DNA of 47,000 nt from Glandiceps talaboti (taxonomy: Eukaryota; Hemichordata; Enteropneusta; Spengelidae). Of this stretch, positions 1 through 12,825 are shown piece after piece (position 1 is the stretch's first letter; every line of letters starts with the position of its first letter). The notes beneath the pieces were generated by a model. That model saw only the letters and a list, made by a program, of their open reading frames with translations, was not told the DNA's origin and made no database searches. Both the position numbers and the translations under genes were made by a program. The stretch lies in contig NC_135561.1 of the NCBI RefSeq assembly GCF_964340395.1, forward strand, positions 6,631,518 through 6,678,517. Reading direction: 5' to 3'.

Positions 1-220
1 AGTTTGGAAATGTATGGATGCAGCATATTGAGTGGAAAAGTCATTGCAACCTAATTCTGTGTTCCTGGATATCCAATTAACCTTGTTTCATAATATTAAT
101 ACCCTGTACTTTGATAAGTGTAACTTATTAGAATTGCAGATGTTTCTGATAGTAACAACTAGGTCAAGATGTCCTTTATTGGCCATTAATCTTTTGCATT
201 GTGTGTCACAATTTTATAGG

Positions 221-490
221 TTCTAGTCCTATACATGTTATGATCATCTCCACCATGCAGTCAAATGGATTTCTCTAGCACAGAATTCCATTCTTGCCAC
301 CGACAGCACTAGTTTAATTTTATTGTGGAGCATTGTTATAAATGTGATAACATTAGTTTGTCCTCGCATGACTTACTTTAAGACTTGAGGTTGAGTTTGT
401 AGTAAACTGAACCAAGTAACCAGTTACAGCTGTCCCCAGCAGGAGATTTAACTAGATTTTTTCAGTAGGATATGTCCATTTGACTATTGT
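221..490 (+). repeat. Dispersed repeat family X, copy 1
   Basis: Starts TTCTAGTCCTATAC and runs through ATCATCTCCACCATG, AGTAAACTGAACCAAGTAAC and GTCCATTTGACTA. The same blocks in the same order recur at 15205-15520 and 25221-25640. Non-coding and unclassified; no terminal inverted repeat was seen. Confidence 0.75.
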
Positions 491-1706
491 GAAGAGAAAG
501 ATATGGAAGACGAATACACATATTACTACTAGACTAGTAACTTTGTGACATTATGGAAAGAATGGGTTTGTTTAGGGGTTTACAAGTTGTTCGTATGTCA
601 TATATGACAATCTGTGTCCATGCAAGTATGATAGGAATATGAACCAGTGTAGAAAACCCTGGCTTGCTTGAAATTGAGTCTCGAGACTGTTCGTGGCATC
701 GGATCTCTTTAAAGAGAGAGGTTGTCAAAACCACAGATGAAGAGTGATCTAGACTTGTAAAAACTAAGACTTAGATATTAAAACATGATTATTCAGGAAC
801 CCTGGTAGCATACATACCTATAGGGGAAATTCTGGTATGATTGATTTCCATAACTGAAAATACCAAGATGGGGTTTGAGAGGACTAGGAAATATTTAATA
901 CGTCAGGTAGTTTTTACTTGTTTAAGGCTTCAAAAGTTGTGGTCTATTAAAACAATAAACTAACTAAAGGTAAAATACGCAGTGAGAAGTTTTAGGGAGT
1001 GGTCTTGTTTTCTATGAGGACCTGTTCACTCTGCAGCAATTTATTAAGGAAATGTAGTTGATACAGAAAGTATGTTGTTATTATAAATTAATCATAAATG
1101 AAATAGCTATCAATTTATGTCTTAATGCACTAGATGATACACTGTAGACAATATAGGTTATTCTAATATGCATTTTCGTAATTTATATAGCTTGACAGTG
1201 TATAATAAATGGTACACAGTGCTAATTGGCATACACTCTACCCTGACGAGAATTGATTGCCAATACCAGGGACTCAAAGTCAAGCAGAGCTCAAGGAGCA
1301 TACATATTTTACACTGTATGTAAAATTATCTTTGCTTTGCCTGATTTGAAATTGAAAAAGTTGAAAGCATTGTATTTATGCTGATCACAGAAACAGTCAG
1401 TTGCCATACTCATAGGCTGTCTTGTTAGAAAAACTATTAAAGACTACCTGCAAAAAGAATATAAAAAATGTTTGTTTTTTTTAACTGAGAAAAAGACAAC
1501 TTGGTGATTACTATGCTGGGCAGTATTTTTGTGAAGACTGATAAGTACGTGTAGGTAAATCTGCCAGTTTCGCTTGGGTTCTTCACCAAAATAATGAAAC
1601 CAGGTCATCAATTCTACCAGACTTTCCCTTCTGTTCCCAAACCTTAGTCGCAAAAACAGTGAAAATACACCTGAATTCATAAGACTCGGTAAGATTTGAA
1701 TTCACT

Positions 1707-1717
1707 CCCCCCCCCCC
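1707..1717. repeat. Poly-C tract (11)
   Basis: Uninterrupted C run. Others occur at 2459-2471, 12021-12042 (22 C), 21190-21204, 26673-26684, 26722-26734 and 43785-43804 (20 C). Confidence 0.9.
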
Positions 1718-2794
1718 TTCCCCTCCGACTGATGTTTCCAAACCTTAGCAAATGTACACCTTTGTAACAAAGCTAAGACTAAGGTAAAATTTGAACTCTT
1801 TCCCCTCCCTTGCCCCCTCCCATACCGATGTTCCCAAACCTTTGAAAATAACACACCCTCATGACAAAGCTAAACTAGGAACTTGTGCCACTTCCATCTC
1901 GCCACTTCATGGGTACATTCCAATTACTTTCAACATAATTTCTATTTCATTATCTATGCAACTATCTGTGTGTTAGTTCTTCCCAAGGGTGAACCACCCC
2001 TGTCTAAGAAACATAGTCAATAAACCAGCCTATTTTGGCTTCCTTCATAAAATAGACGTAGTCTTGTGTTCCTTCTAAGACTCCTCGGGGGAAATTACTG
2101 ATGTCCGGATGTCAAAATAATTAAATTGCTTAATGGAAATTTCTAATTAATCCACTCAGCCACAACGTGATTAATCCCAGTGGCTTTTCTCCAGAAGTTC
2201 CTATGATTGACACCATTTCTTGGTATAATCAACAAGTAATATGTTTTATGACCAGGGGCCAGTCAGTCGCATAGCTTGAGATAATGGCTGTTGTACTAGT
2301 AGACAGATACCTTTCACAACCTTTATTCTTTATCACCTAGAAGAAAGGCATTGTTGATCAAAAGGCCCACAAACTGTTACTACCAGTACAAGTTTTTCCT
2401 AGTGTAAAATTTAACCAAAGCTTTGATAGTGATAATATTATGATCCTTCAGCCTGCCACCCCCCCCCCCCCTCCCCTCATCCCCCCAAAACAACAAACAA
2501 AAGCAATTCATCATGTATAGTATTAGTAACAGCAAGGTGTGTTGGAAATGTTTTAATTAAAATGCTTACAAAATGACAAAGATGTTTGAAACTGAGCATG
2601 ATGTATTTTCTGAATTTATTGGCAACCAAAAAATGTTGTCATAATATCACCTTATATGACATAAATACATTTCTTGTGAGATGTTGCTAGCCATTATCCA
2701 AAATCTTTTGGTATGACCAACTTTTGAATAAAAATAACCACCAAAAGACAAAGTTAAAGGCTGTGCCCATTTAAGCAATGTACCATCATTAGGC

Positions 2795-3040
2795 TGTTGC
2801 TATGGGTGTGGTCTTGTTGCTCGGCATATTTCTATACATTTTTTTTGAATGTTTAGTAATCACTTGCCTCGCAAATAATGTTGCTATCTCTGCAAAATGT
2901 ACTGGCATTTGGTTGTTGCTATTGCCATGATCTTGTTGCTTGGCATATTTCCATACATTTTTTTTGAGTGATTACTCATTTATCAAATAATCCTATCTTT
3001 GCAAAATGTACTGGCATTTGATTGTTGCTTAGGATTTGGT
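2795..3040. repeat. Two-copy tandem repeat, about 110-119 bp
   Basis: Blocks CATATTTC(T/C)ATACATTTT at 2825 and 2944, and GCAAAATGTACTGGCATTTG at 2892 and 3001, show a tandem duplication, with a partial third start near 3020. Confidence 0.8.
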
Positions 3041-3616
3041 CATGGTTGTTAGGACTAATTGTGTCAATAATTTGTACTTCTAAGTTGTAGAAACCCCACC
3101 AAATTTCAGTCCAATCTGCTCTTCAATATACTATAATGTAAAACATAATGTAGCATGATATCATATTGTAACATATGAAATTGAGAATATATTGTATACT
3201 TAATTGGCACTAGCACATTGCTGATACAACAGATTGCTATTTCACATGGTTGAGGTATAGATTTTTATGTAGGTTTTTTAGAGTAATTATAATTAACGAT
3301 CATTATTTAATTACATAGTAAGATTGGTATGATATATCATATGGAAAATGTCAAATTTTGAGATGCAAGGCAAAGATATTTTTATTACCGTAATTGTCGT
3401 TTGTGTATTTTCTGGATGACTAGATGATGTGGTAAAAGTGATACAAAGCCCTAGATAGCTGACAGTCCATCTATCATACCAAATACTAGATAATATCCTG
3501 GAAGCTAATAACTACTACATGCTAATTTTCAGGATGAGCACACACCATATTGTCTAATTAGTCAGTTTGAAGAATTATAGTACAATTAGAATTTATATAG
3601 GTTGATTGCACCTCTG

Positions 3617-3669
3617 GGGTCAGAGGTCATACAGATATTTGAATATTCATGATTTGGGGTCAGAGGTCA
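3617..3669 (+). promoter_or_regulatory. Two tandem DR1-type nuclear-receptor motifs
   Basis: GGGTCAGAGGTCA occurs at 3617-3629 and again at 3657-3669 inside a 40-bp tandem duplication. It is a perfect direct repeat of RGGTCA half-sites with one-base spacing. Binding is inference. Confidence 0.45.
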
Positions 3670-4528
3670 TTTAATGCATTTGAATATTCATCACAGTTGA
3701 CATTCAATGTTCTTACTCAGGCAAGGGTCAACAATCATCACACAGGCACTTGTTTCATGTTGTACAGTAATTGTGTTCTGTTGCAAACCTTGTCTCAATT
3801 TCATAGTGAATAAACTTGCATGATTACAGAAACAAGTGTAATTTTACCCCTTTCATATAGTTGGCTAAATACGTCAATATTATCAACATTTTTATTGTAT
3901 TCTGATAGGAACATTCTGATACATATCTCAGGAAACAAGTGCCTGTGGATCATCAGTAGAAGTTGTGTGTGGGGGGGTTTCAACTTTATATAAGACTTGC
4001 TTGAGTTGCAGACAAATTTATTGTGTTTTGATGTGGTAAAATCCTGATACTTAACCATTGTACAGGACACACTGGTGATTTTGTCATTGTTACCCAGAAC
4101 CTTGTGGTTGGGGCTCTCAATCACTAAATGACTACTGCTGCCCAGAGAGTCTTGGGAAATATTTAACAAAATTTACATGACTTCTACTTTTGGGTAGGAT
4201 GAATGCATCGTGGTAAAGTGCACAGCCAAGAATGGGGACACCAAGTATATAATCACAGGCAGTTCAAGCTTCTTTGTCACATGTTTGACAGTCTAGCTCA
4301 ATAGATACCAGTTATTTCAAATTATATAATAAATAATTTTATAAACTCAATCTACGACCATGTTTGCATGCATATTCGCTCATCCTAACCGAAAGCAGAA
4401 GTCACAAGACTTCTGTTTACTATATCTCCAGACTCTTTGTAGCAGTAGCCATTCTGTATGAGCATCAACAATGAGTCTGGGTAACCGAAACTAATGTACT
4501 CATAGTGAATAATACCTTGTTGTTGAAG

Positions 4529-4945
4529 ATCATTCTCATTTATCTAGCCTCCCTGTAGACTTGAACAACTAGCGTTACTACACTATTCTGCTATCCTAAC
4601 TGACAGTTTTTTTGAATTTTCACTCCATTCCCAAATCTACCCAGACATATATAAGTAGTTAAACCCTGCCCTGTTATACACATAATGCGTACAAAACATT
4701 AGGGTAAGTTTAGATAGAATCAGCATTCTTCTAATTATGGATTTATCATGTGACCTGATTTAAATATGTCTAATTATGTATTCGACCAATCATGCTGTAT
4801 ATAGGAATGCCATTTGAGACTAGCTCTGAATGGTAGTCAGAATAGACTTGGAACGATAGCGAAAGTTCAAAAACTCAAAATGTCAGTTAGGATAGCAGAA
4901 TATAGTAGTGATAGTCCTTCAAGTTATCATTTATAAATGAGAACA
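4529..4945. mobile_element. MITE-like inverted-repeat element
   Basis: The left arm near 4574-4622 (TTCTGCTATCCTAACTGACA) is the reverse complement of the right arm near 4857-4912 (TGTCAGTTAGGATAGCAGAA); weaker similarity extends outward to about 4529 and 4945. It has no ORF. Confidence 0.65.
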
Positions 4946-7515
4946 TATGGAAATTGGGTGTTTATTAAGCTGTACCTTTTCTAGGAAACAAATTGAATAA
5001 TTCATATTTTAATAATTAAGCCTTAGTTCTGCACAAAGGGGAACAAGGCAAAAAGGTCAAAACCATGAATTTATAAGAAAAAACATATCTGACAGTGAAT
5101 AAGTTATTAGTTTTCTAGAGATCATATATTAAATTATAACGTCTGTGTCAAACAAAGTCCTAGATATCCAAGATTATAATATTTGATTTATAACCTTTTT
5201 GTTAATCATTAGTAGATCTATAGAAATAAGTTATTGGAATTGAGGAAAATTCTGAGTTTAGAAGAATTAAAACATTTTTTGTGCACACTAACAAAGACAA
5301 AAATTGTCTGCTGTGAATGTAAATTGTAACAACTAGGTTTTTTGTTGTGAGTTAACACATCACAAAGAATAATTTCTTTGCGTTAAGGCAAAAAACTGGT
5401 CAGCATGCACATCACTGAAATACCCCCGCATTGACCTGGTTTATTTGTGTTTGTCCAGCCAAACATGCACAAGCAAATGACATCTGCACCCCCCTCCCGC
5501 GCCCCATGCATGCACACATGCACGCACGCACACACACGCTCAATCTAAAGTACTAAATAAAAAGAACAGTAGCTGCCATAAATAGATTGAGTGAAAGGTG
5601 AGTTGAGAATGTTGAAAAAAAAGTAATTGCATCGTCACACCACTTTAGACAAAATGCCCTGACCAGAAACAATTCTTTTTTTGTTACAAGAAATTTGTGT
5701 TGCACAACAAGGGCATACTGATTACAATCATAGAAATATGTATATATTTGATATATATGGATATATTTGGCAAAGTTCTTCATTTTATAACTTCTGAAAT
5801 TTATTCAAAATTAATGTTACTGTAACTATAGAAATAGTCATGGGTCTTGTTCAGTATGCCCTCTAATGATAGTCAAATTTTGTTGTTGTGAGTCAAAGTG
5901 ACAAAAACTGATATTTCTTGTAAGTCACCAAATAGTAAGAGATAGGGGAACACCAAAATTTCAATGTGTCATTAGAAATTGTGTGTATAAGTGGCGCATC
6001 AAATTGTCATAGAGGGCACACTGGTTTCATTTCTCATACTAAGTTTAATGTTTAAATGTTCTTCTGTACTTGTTTTGTTCTGGTTTGTTTTGTTCTAGGT
6101 GTTTATCATATATTCCTTTTCCTTGTTAGAAAATTTATAAAACAAAATGATATGAACAATAGTTATAGGAATGAATTGGACGCAATTCTTAGTGTGCAAG
6201 ATTTTGACAGTTATTAAAGTTAAGACCTCAGTCACTGTCTGTATTACCATACAGAGAATGGATAGTTATGAATTCAGCGCATGGTGTGTCTGCCATTACT
6301 GATTTTTAGAGTGTCTGCACTAGAATATAGCATGCCCTGATTTCATCATTACCAATTAAAAATAAAGGTGTCATATTCAATTTAGCAGACTGATAAAATG
6401 GTGTGTAAAATTGACTGTTTTCACTACAGATAGAGTCTGTTACTGTGGTTACATTTTTCGGCGAAAGTCAGGGTTGAAGATACAATTATATTATACACAA
6501 TAACCCCATGTTTATGCTCGTAATGTGCTTCAAAGTGACAAATTTGACCTCTAGGTTATGAAAGATTAATGTCGCTTAGCAATATGTGCCACCAGAATTA
6601 ATGACCAGATCGTGGCTCCAGGGTATGACTTAGCCTGTCGTGGTTCACAAAACTTTGAAAATGTGTTTGAAATGTGTTGAAATTACATTAAAAAGACAAG
6701 GGAAATAGATTGGACATATCAAAGGTAAAATCAGACCATATTTATTGCTTATGATACAATATTGTAACATTCAGTCGGTATGATATGAACATAAAAAAAA
6801 AAATTGATAAAAATGACATTAGTAAATGTAAAATTTCTACAAAGATTAAAAAAAATGATGTGTTTAACGATAACTATTTCTGTGATGGAATTTTTAGATA
6901 TTAGAAGCTTTAAATTCTGATTTTTCTCTAAAAACAGCAATAAACAGTCTTTAAAAATAATTATTCTAACTGAAAAGAACATCTGATAGAAATATATTTT
7001 TCAAAATGTGGAGGCGATAACAAAGTAATATGAAAATATTATTTTATTTATTAACGATTATATTATGATAAATGATTTGTGAAATCTTCCGTTCTACAAT
7101 AAAAAAAAAGGTATAAGCTATCACAGTGTAAGTACATGTAGTACACAAGATGACCCTAAGTGATACAATGTCACCACTAGAGGGGGCACTATTTAGGGAA
7201 GGGTCACGAATATTAAAATTAGAAATGTACGATATTTTATGTTGAGTATACATTGTTACTTTAAACTTAAAGGCCAGGGATTCAATACCAGGTTTTCGAT
7301 TTTAGTGTTATCAGATTAGTGGAGCTATATGGATTATATGTGATAGTTCTTTTGTTCTGAACAGACTGACTTCATCCATCAAAATCATCACAATTTTCAT
7401 TCTAATGAAAACCTGTACTGGCTGCAACCAGAGTATTAATTGATTAATCAGACAAGCAAAAATATTTTGACTGAAAATTGTTTAAAATACCAATAATTAG
7501 ACATTGTACATGATG

Positions 7516-7705
7516 TTAAAGTGGCCATATGGATGAGAATTTGGTATTTATTTTGGATTTTTATTTGATAAAACAGCTTCACTATGTATTTTTACATGAA
7601 AATATAATGTGAAATAACATATACCACGTACATGTTCATAACTCAATACATTGCAAAAAGATGCAAAAGGTGAAAAAAGTGTTGTTATTGTACGTACAAT
7701 AACAA
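7516..7705 (+). mobile_element. Partial copy of TTAA-flanked MITE
   Basis: TTAAAGTGGCCATATGGATG followed by TATTTATTTTGGATTTTTA matches the left end of the complete element at 29737-30063. A perfect 24-bp palindrome centred at 7693/7694 may be its centre. No right terminal repeat was seen. Confidence 0.55.
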
Positions 7706-8944
7706 ATATTTTACACAATGTTTAATGTTTTGCATAATTTGGCTTGTGCATGGTATAATAAGACTCACTCATGTAATAAACATGAAGGAATAGTAATTAT
7801 CCGTGTGATTTAAGTAGCATGTACTTCATTTTTTTTTGAACAATTTAAAAAGAATAATTTGTTGTTGTGTATAATAATTATCATTGTAACCGTAATTGTA
7901 AACACAGTGGGAAAATGTGTAGGAATTTAATTAAAAAAGCTGTGTGAATACGATTTAATGCCGGCTCAAAAATAGGTGAATGGAGACTTGAAAGTTGCAA
8001 GACTTACTGTAAACATGAAAGATTGAAATGAAACTAAATTAAGGTGGTATTATCATTCAGTGATGGAATTCCAACATATTGCTGGGAAATATTATATGAA
8101 AAGGAAATATGAAATGTGGTTATCTGCATGAACTGAAATGTGAAAAAAAAATGAAATGAATTGAAAGAGCTGTGAATAGATTTAAAGTAAACATTACAAT
8201 GTGATAGCAATGATACACTTTAAAAGTACAATTGGTTATAGGAAGCAGCATTTAAAAAAGTATTCATGAACTCCCGCATGTTGTTGTAAAGTACATTTCC
8301 CTCAAGGGGGCTTATTGCTCTGAAAAGTACATGTCCCCTTTTCGATATGACCTATTTTCTCGGTCACTGTCAAAACAAGGAATTATCTCATCAAACACAG
8401 CAATATGCTTCCCACACTGGCAGCATCATCACAGCTTGAATGTGTTTGCTTTTCTACAACGACAGGGTTATAGTAATTGATGAGAGTATGGGCCAGATGT
8501 TTATCAAATACATAATTGTATGCGGACCTCAGGATGTGCTGTAAATAGGGAGAAATATATATAGTGCTTTGAAACCTGGAGAGTTGTGTTTTGTTGAGAC
8601 CATATTGCTTTAAATCAGTAGGAGTTACAAGGGTTCGTCACTGATATTATGTCAATACGTGTTATGTAAGTTTGGGGCAGTCTGTAGCATGGAATATCCA
8701 GGTGTTGCTTCTGGATATAACACGCTCTACCCTTGGTAGTGAGTTGTTACAAAAGCAAACCAAAGACTGGATCTTTGACACATGGAAGTCCAGTAATTAC
8801 AAAAAGGGAAATTTGGTCAAATTGAATCACTTTCATTGAATTTCTGTAAAAGTTTCTTTTTCGACAAAAAAATTATATTTAGTTCTGTAATATATTCAGA
8901 CCTATTTATTCATTTAATTTACTCTGTATTAGTTTTTTTAATAT

Positions 8945-9170
8945 CATAAATAGGCAAAGCCCATAAGCTCACGTAGGGTAGATTCATTTGTGACCGGCTG
9001 ACTCACGATGATATTGTAGATAGCACCCTCCCCATGGAGAATACGCATAGTGTACATACAATGCACATGTCTAGTCATTGTGCCGCAATGCATCCTTGTG
9101 TAAAACCACCCCAAAAAAGTCACATAGTATATAGGACGCACATGCGTAATAATCATTGAGCTGCTATGTG
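8945..9170 (-). repeat. Dispersed repeat family Y, inverted relative to 28377-28610
   Basis: Contains AAGCCCATAAGCTC, GATTCATTTGTGACCG, ATGATATTGTAGA, CATTGTGCCGCAATGCATCC and CCATATAGGA-like blocks whose reverse complements appear in the same order at 28377-28610. Non-coding, probably a MITE or SINE. Confidence 0.8.
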
Positions 9171-9497
9171 GCCGCTTAGCAGCCGCTGCATGAGCTACTA
9201 TCTTATGTCACAAACATTTGCAAAAAAATAGACTTGGCAATTAAAATGTAAAAGTACTGATAAATTTATATACGTGTGCTGCTATGTGATAAACAAAAAT
9301 ACACTATTGTATTGTTTGTTTGAATTTTATATGGTATATTGTTCTAACTTTCAGTACCTTGAACAAATTCGTTATCCATGATTACCTTGCCTACTCCTTT
9401 TGTCAAAGAATTGTCATTTGAAATGTTAAAAATTATACTGATTTATAAGGACTGGTGTACGTGTTACTTTTGCATTCCTAAGTGCAAATGTAATACT

Positions 9498-9765
9498 CAG
9501 GGCTAGAAACTATCAGTCGTCCTGAGTGTACAGACTACCAATTCTTGTCACAGGGCTACCATAATTTGCAGCTTGTAGCCCACTCAGACTACCATTGATT
9601 ATGGGATGGTTTCAAGGATAGAAGATTTACAAACATATTTCCATTAGAGGAACTATCTTTTCAGTTCAGGAATATGGGACTACAGGTCACCATCTGTGGG
9701 CTACCATTTTCTGAAATTGGAAGCCTACCTGAACTACCAAAGAAGAATGTTAATTTCAAGCCCTG
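9498..9765. mobile_element. hAT-like MITE
   Basis: A 268-bp element with terminal inverted repeats CAGGGCTAGAAA / TTTCAAGCCCTG (11 of 12 matching). The CAGGG...-GAAA terminus is typical of hAT non-autonomous elements. Flanks AATACT (left) and AATAGTCT (right) could be a decayed 8-bp target duplication. No ORF. Confidence 0.7.
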
Positions 9766-9868
9766 AATAGTCTGTTTTCTATGCCTAATACATATATGTA
9801 AGGATGGAAATATAATACGGCCCTATACTTAAACAATAATGTACGCCCTCCCAGCCCATAATGGACGA

Positions 9869-9936
9869 AAGCAAACTTTGAACGACATAATGGGCGAGGC
9901 GACAGCCGAGCCCATTATGGAGTGCAAAGTTTGCTT
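9869..9936. repeat. Inverted repeat (hairpin)
   Basis: AAGCAAACTTTG...ATAATGGGC at 9869-9895 pairs with GCCCATTAT...CAAAGTTTGCTT at 9910-9936, with a 14-nt loop and a few internal mismatches. A further GCCCATAATGGACG copy precedes it at 9854. Confidence 0.75.
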
Positions 9937-10800
9937 GAGCGACACACGTACGTACACGTACACACACATATACACTTCAATGAACTGCTGTGAAGACAAA
10001 TTTGTTTCATGAATGCGTTGTATTTTTAAACAGTGGAAATGACAATAATAAGTAACAACATACATTTCGAAAAAATACCTAGTCGTATGAAGAAACAGAA
10101 CAAATAAGCTTGTATTGTTATGCTCGTTCCGGAGCCGCGATGCCCCAATAACGGAGTACATTATCAGTAATAATGTACAGCGATGATGTCACAAAATTTA
10201 CTGGAATTGGTAATGCTATAATATACTATAGGATAATGATTTGTATATTGAAATACATTGACTCACAAACCTATATTATAATATGTAGTTTGATGTATCG
10301 ATATGACCTCGTGTATTCATGCTGTATGTATATTGATAATTAAAAATATATTAGAGATAATATTATACATGACTCCTATGGGATGTTAGGTTCTATATTC
10401 TTCCTGAACAAAGTACCTATATACACTACAGAATAACAAGGTCACCATGCCCTTCATCTCTAACTTGTAATATCTGAGTACTGCCTTGATAAAATGAAAA
10501 TGAAATGTTAAACCACTGAATTTTATGCCAGAATGATATCATATAAATTATAGCTGCCACACAATTAACTGTCATTCTCCTTTCCTTATCTCTAACTGTC
10601 AAATACAGAAGGTGTTTATCGATCACCAATCTCTCTCGTGAAAATATTCTAAGGAGAATACAGTCTAATATCATTGTAATGTATAAAAGCAGTGTTTTCT
10701 ACTGAAAAGGCCTGGACTTTAAAAGGATGCCTGGAAAGTCGTGGAATTGAAAAGGACTCATGGAAAGTCAGGGAAAAATGTAACTGGGTTGTAGAAACTT

Positions 10801-10820
10801 GGGGGGGGGGGGGGGGGGGG
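10801..10820. repeat. Poly-G tract (20)
   Basis: Twenty uninterrupted G, the only long G run on this strand. Confidence 0.95.
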
Positions 10821-11380
10821 TCGATCAACTGAATGATAGACAATAGTGTCATAGTTGATAGGTGAGAAATGGGTATTAAAAAGCAGGTATGCCTGGCATG
10901 GCAGATTAAATATGTAAAATATGGAAAATGACCAAAGTTGATCTGAATACTCCTGGGAAACTTATGGAAAACTCCTGTAAAGTCCTGAAATTCTATTTGA
11001 CTTAAAGTGTATCAACTCTGAAAATTACACTGTGTCGATGTCCTTGGATGTACATGTAGCTATAGTATCAAAGTAATGGTATCATGTGAGTGAATTGCAC
11101 TTTTGTATGTATGTATGTGTGTGTGGGTGCATTTACCTTAAATGTCAAACAGTCAGGTAGAAACTGGTCTGCGACAGTAAACAACATGCATTCTGAAGAA
11201 ATAGTGAAATAGGGTTGTGTAAGTTGTTATTGTTTTTATGTCAAAACAGTAATTTAGTTTTCCATGAGTTAGTTTTGTGTATAGTGAAATATAAAGGTAT
11301 GTTTTTGTGACATTATAGTGAAATGAGGTCATACAAAAAGATTACACACAAAAATTATATAACTACTAAAATGCTATAAT

Positions 11381-11642
11381 TGTTGTTGTTGTTGTTGTTG
11401 TCGTTGTCGTTGTCGTCATCATCATCTTCGTTGTTTTTGGTTTTGTTTTATTTTATTGCAGAAACAAACATAAAAAACTACAACACACACAAGAAAGAAA
11501 AAGCAACACACAGCCAAACAAACAATGCTGTCCCTAGCAACTAAAAGTAATTTAGACAAAGTCATGGTAACAATGAATCTGTTAAAGTAAACTTGAAAGA
11601 AATACCTTAGTTGAGATTGTTGTTGTTGTTGTTGTTGTTGTT
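11381..11642. repeat. Two (GTT)n microsatellites
   Basis: (GTT)n at about 11381-11403, followed by GTC-type variants, and a second (TTG)n at about 11618-11642. Confidence 0.9.
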
Positions 11643-12020
11643 AAAAGTTGATAATCAGCAGCTCAGTATTAACCATTCTATAGAGAACGGTCAGCCTGTC
11701 GAGTTTACAGTTAGACATCGGAGGAATAGAGAAAATGAATCAAACCTGCAGCATTTGCTCCTAAAAATAAAATTGTTCAGAAAGTTACCTACCTAGACTG
11801 AACAGAACCCCATGATGTGTGTGTCAAGTACTCAGATCAGGGATATTTGCATGAGTATTTGCCATGTTATATGTGGCTGTACTTGTACCAAGTGTTGTAA
11901 GTGAAACTGAGTAGCTAAAAACATGCACCATACACCTGTGTACTAAACCTGGCACTTTTACTTCATATGGTCTGTTGTCATAATATTTATCCAAATTATC
12001 CAATAGTAGCAAAAAACATT

Positions 12021-12042
12021 CCCCCCCCCCCCCCCCCCCCCC
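12021..12042. repeat. Poly-C tract (22)
   Basis: Twenty-two uninterrupted C, the longest homopolymer in the window. Confidence 0.95.
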
Positions 12043-12745
12043 AGTACTAAGCCTGGAACTCCTGCAGCATGGGCTCTGTTGTCATAATATTTATCCAAAC
12101 AGCATATTTCACACAAATAAATACTACCATAAATTCATGTGATTTTGTGTACGTGGAACAACCACACAGTTATTTGCATATAGGCATGTAATGCGCTATT
12201 GCCATTACCGTACCAATATCACTAGTATACATGACTGTACACTGATGTAAATAATCACTGGTACATATCAATTATGTAATTCATATTTAAAAAATGTGTT
12301 TGATGATAATAACAAACATATTATGGTTTCTATGACTATGTCAAAACTATATTTCTAGTGATTTATTTTAATAACAGTAAAATTTAAAAAGCTCAGACAT
12401 TAGTGATATAGATCTAGCAAATCATAGATACTGTTCAGAGATAAGTTGTGTGTATAGGAGTTTTTTTAATCACTTTGTGATTGGTAGTAGATTAGTGTGT
12501 GTGTTTTTTGTGATTAAGGGTGGGGAACCCCAGTAACAGAATAGGGGAAAGAGGTGGAAGTGTATTCTCTGATACAATGTACCATAACTTTTGTTGGGAT
12601 CCCTGGTAAAATGACTGGGCATGTTTTCCCTACTTACTGCCTTTAGCAAAAAACTGCAGATTGCCAACAATTCAAAATTAGTTTCAAATTGACAATTAAT
12701 TACTCATCAATTGATATACATACATTATTTTCTCTTGTCTTACAG

Positions 12746-12825
12746 TATGTAATTTTGTGAGTCATGAACGCTGCCTGGAAAATGTAATCTCTCCTTGTTC
12801 AAGTATAGCTTCCAATTTAATCAAG
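12746..12825 (+). CDS. DGKQ: DGKQ exon: second half of C1 domain A
   Basis: After a TTACAG acceptor the frame (entry phase 1) reads [17 protein letters not shown], giving the C-x4-H-x2-C-x7-C end of a C1 zinc finger and matching vertebrate DGKQ closely. It ends ATCAAG before GTAAGA in phase 0. It begins with two bases completing a Val codon, so at least one upstream exon must carry the first half of the finger. It contains an in-frame stop in the other two frames, which is why it is easily missed. Confidence 0.9.

Larger units (their letters stand above)
1..12745. other. Long 5' intron (or upstream DNA) without recognised coding exons
   Basis: The first visible exon starts in mid-finger, so this stretch is inferred to be intron. 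I looked for the missing first half of C1-A (Trp-Gly codons after a C-x2-C) and found none. It contains dispersed repeats, MITEs, homopolymers and hairpins listed separately. An unrecognised minus-strand open frame at 3801-4169 has no domain I can name. Confidence 0.6.

Noticed and set aside
3801-4169. 122-codon minus-strand ORF
   Set aside because: No domain, no low-complexity explanation, no splice-linked neighbours; compatible with chance in AT-rich DNA.
1-12745. Missing first half of C1-A within the window
   Set aside because: No segment with the expected H-x12-C-x2-C followed by Trp-Gly and a phase-1 donor was found; probably upstream.
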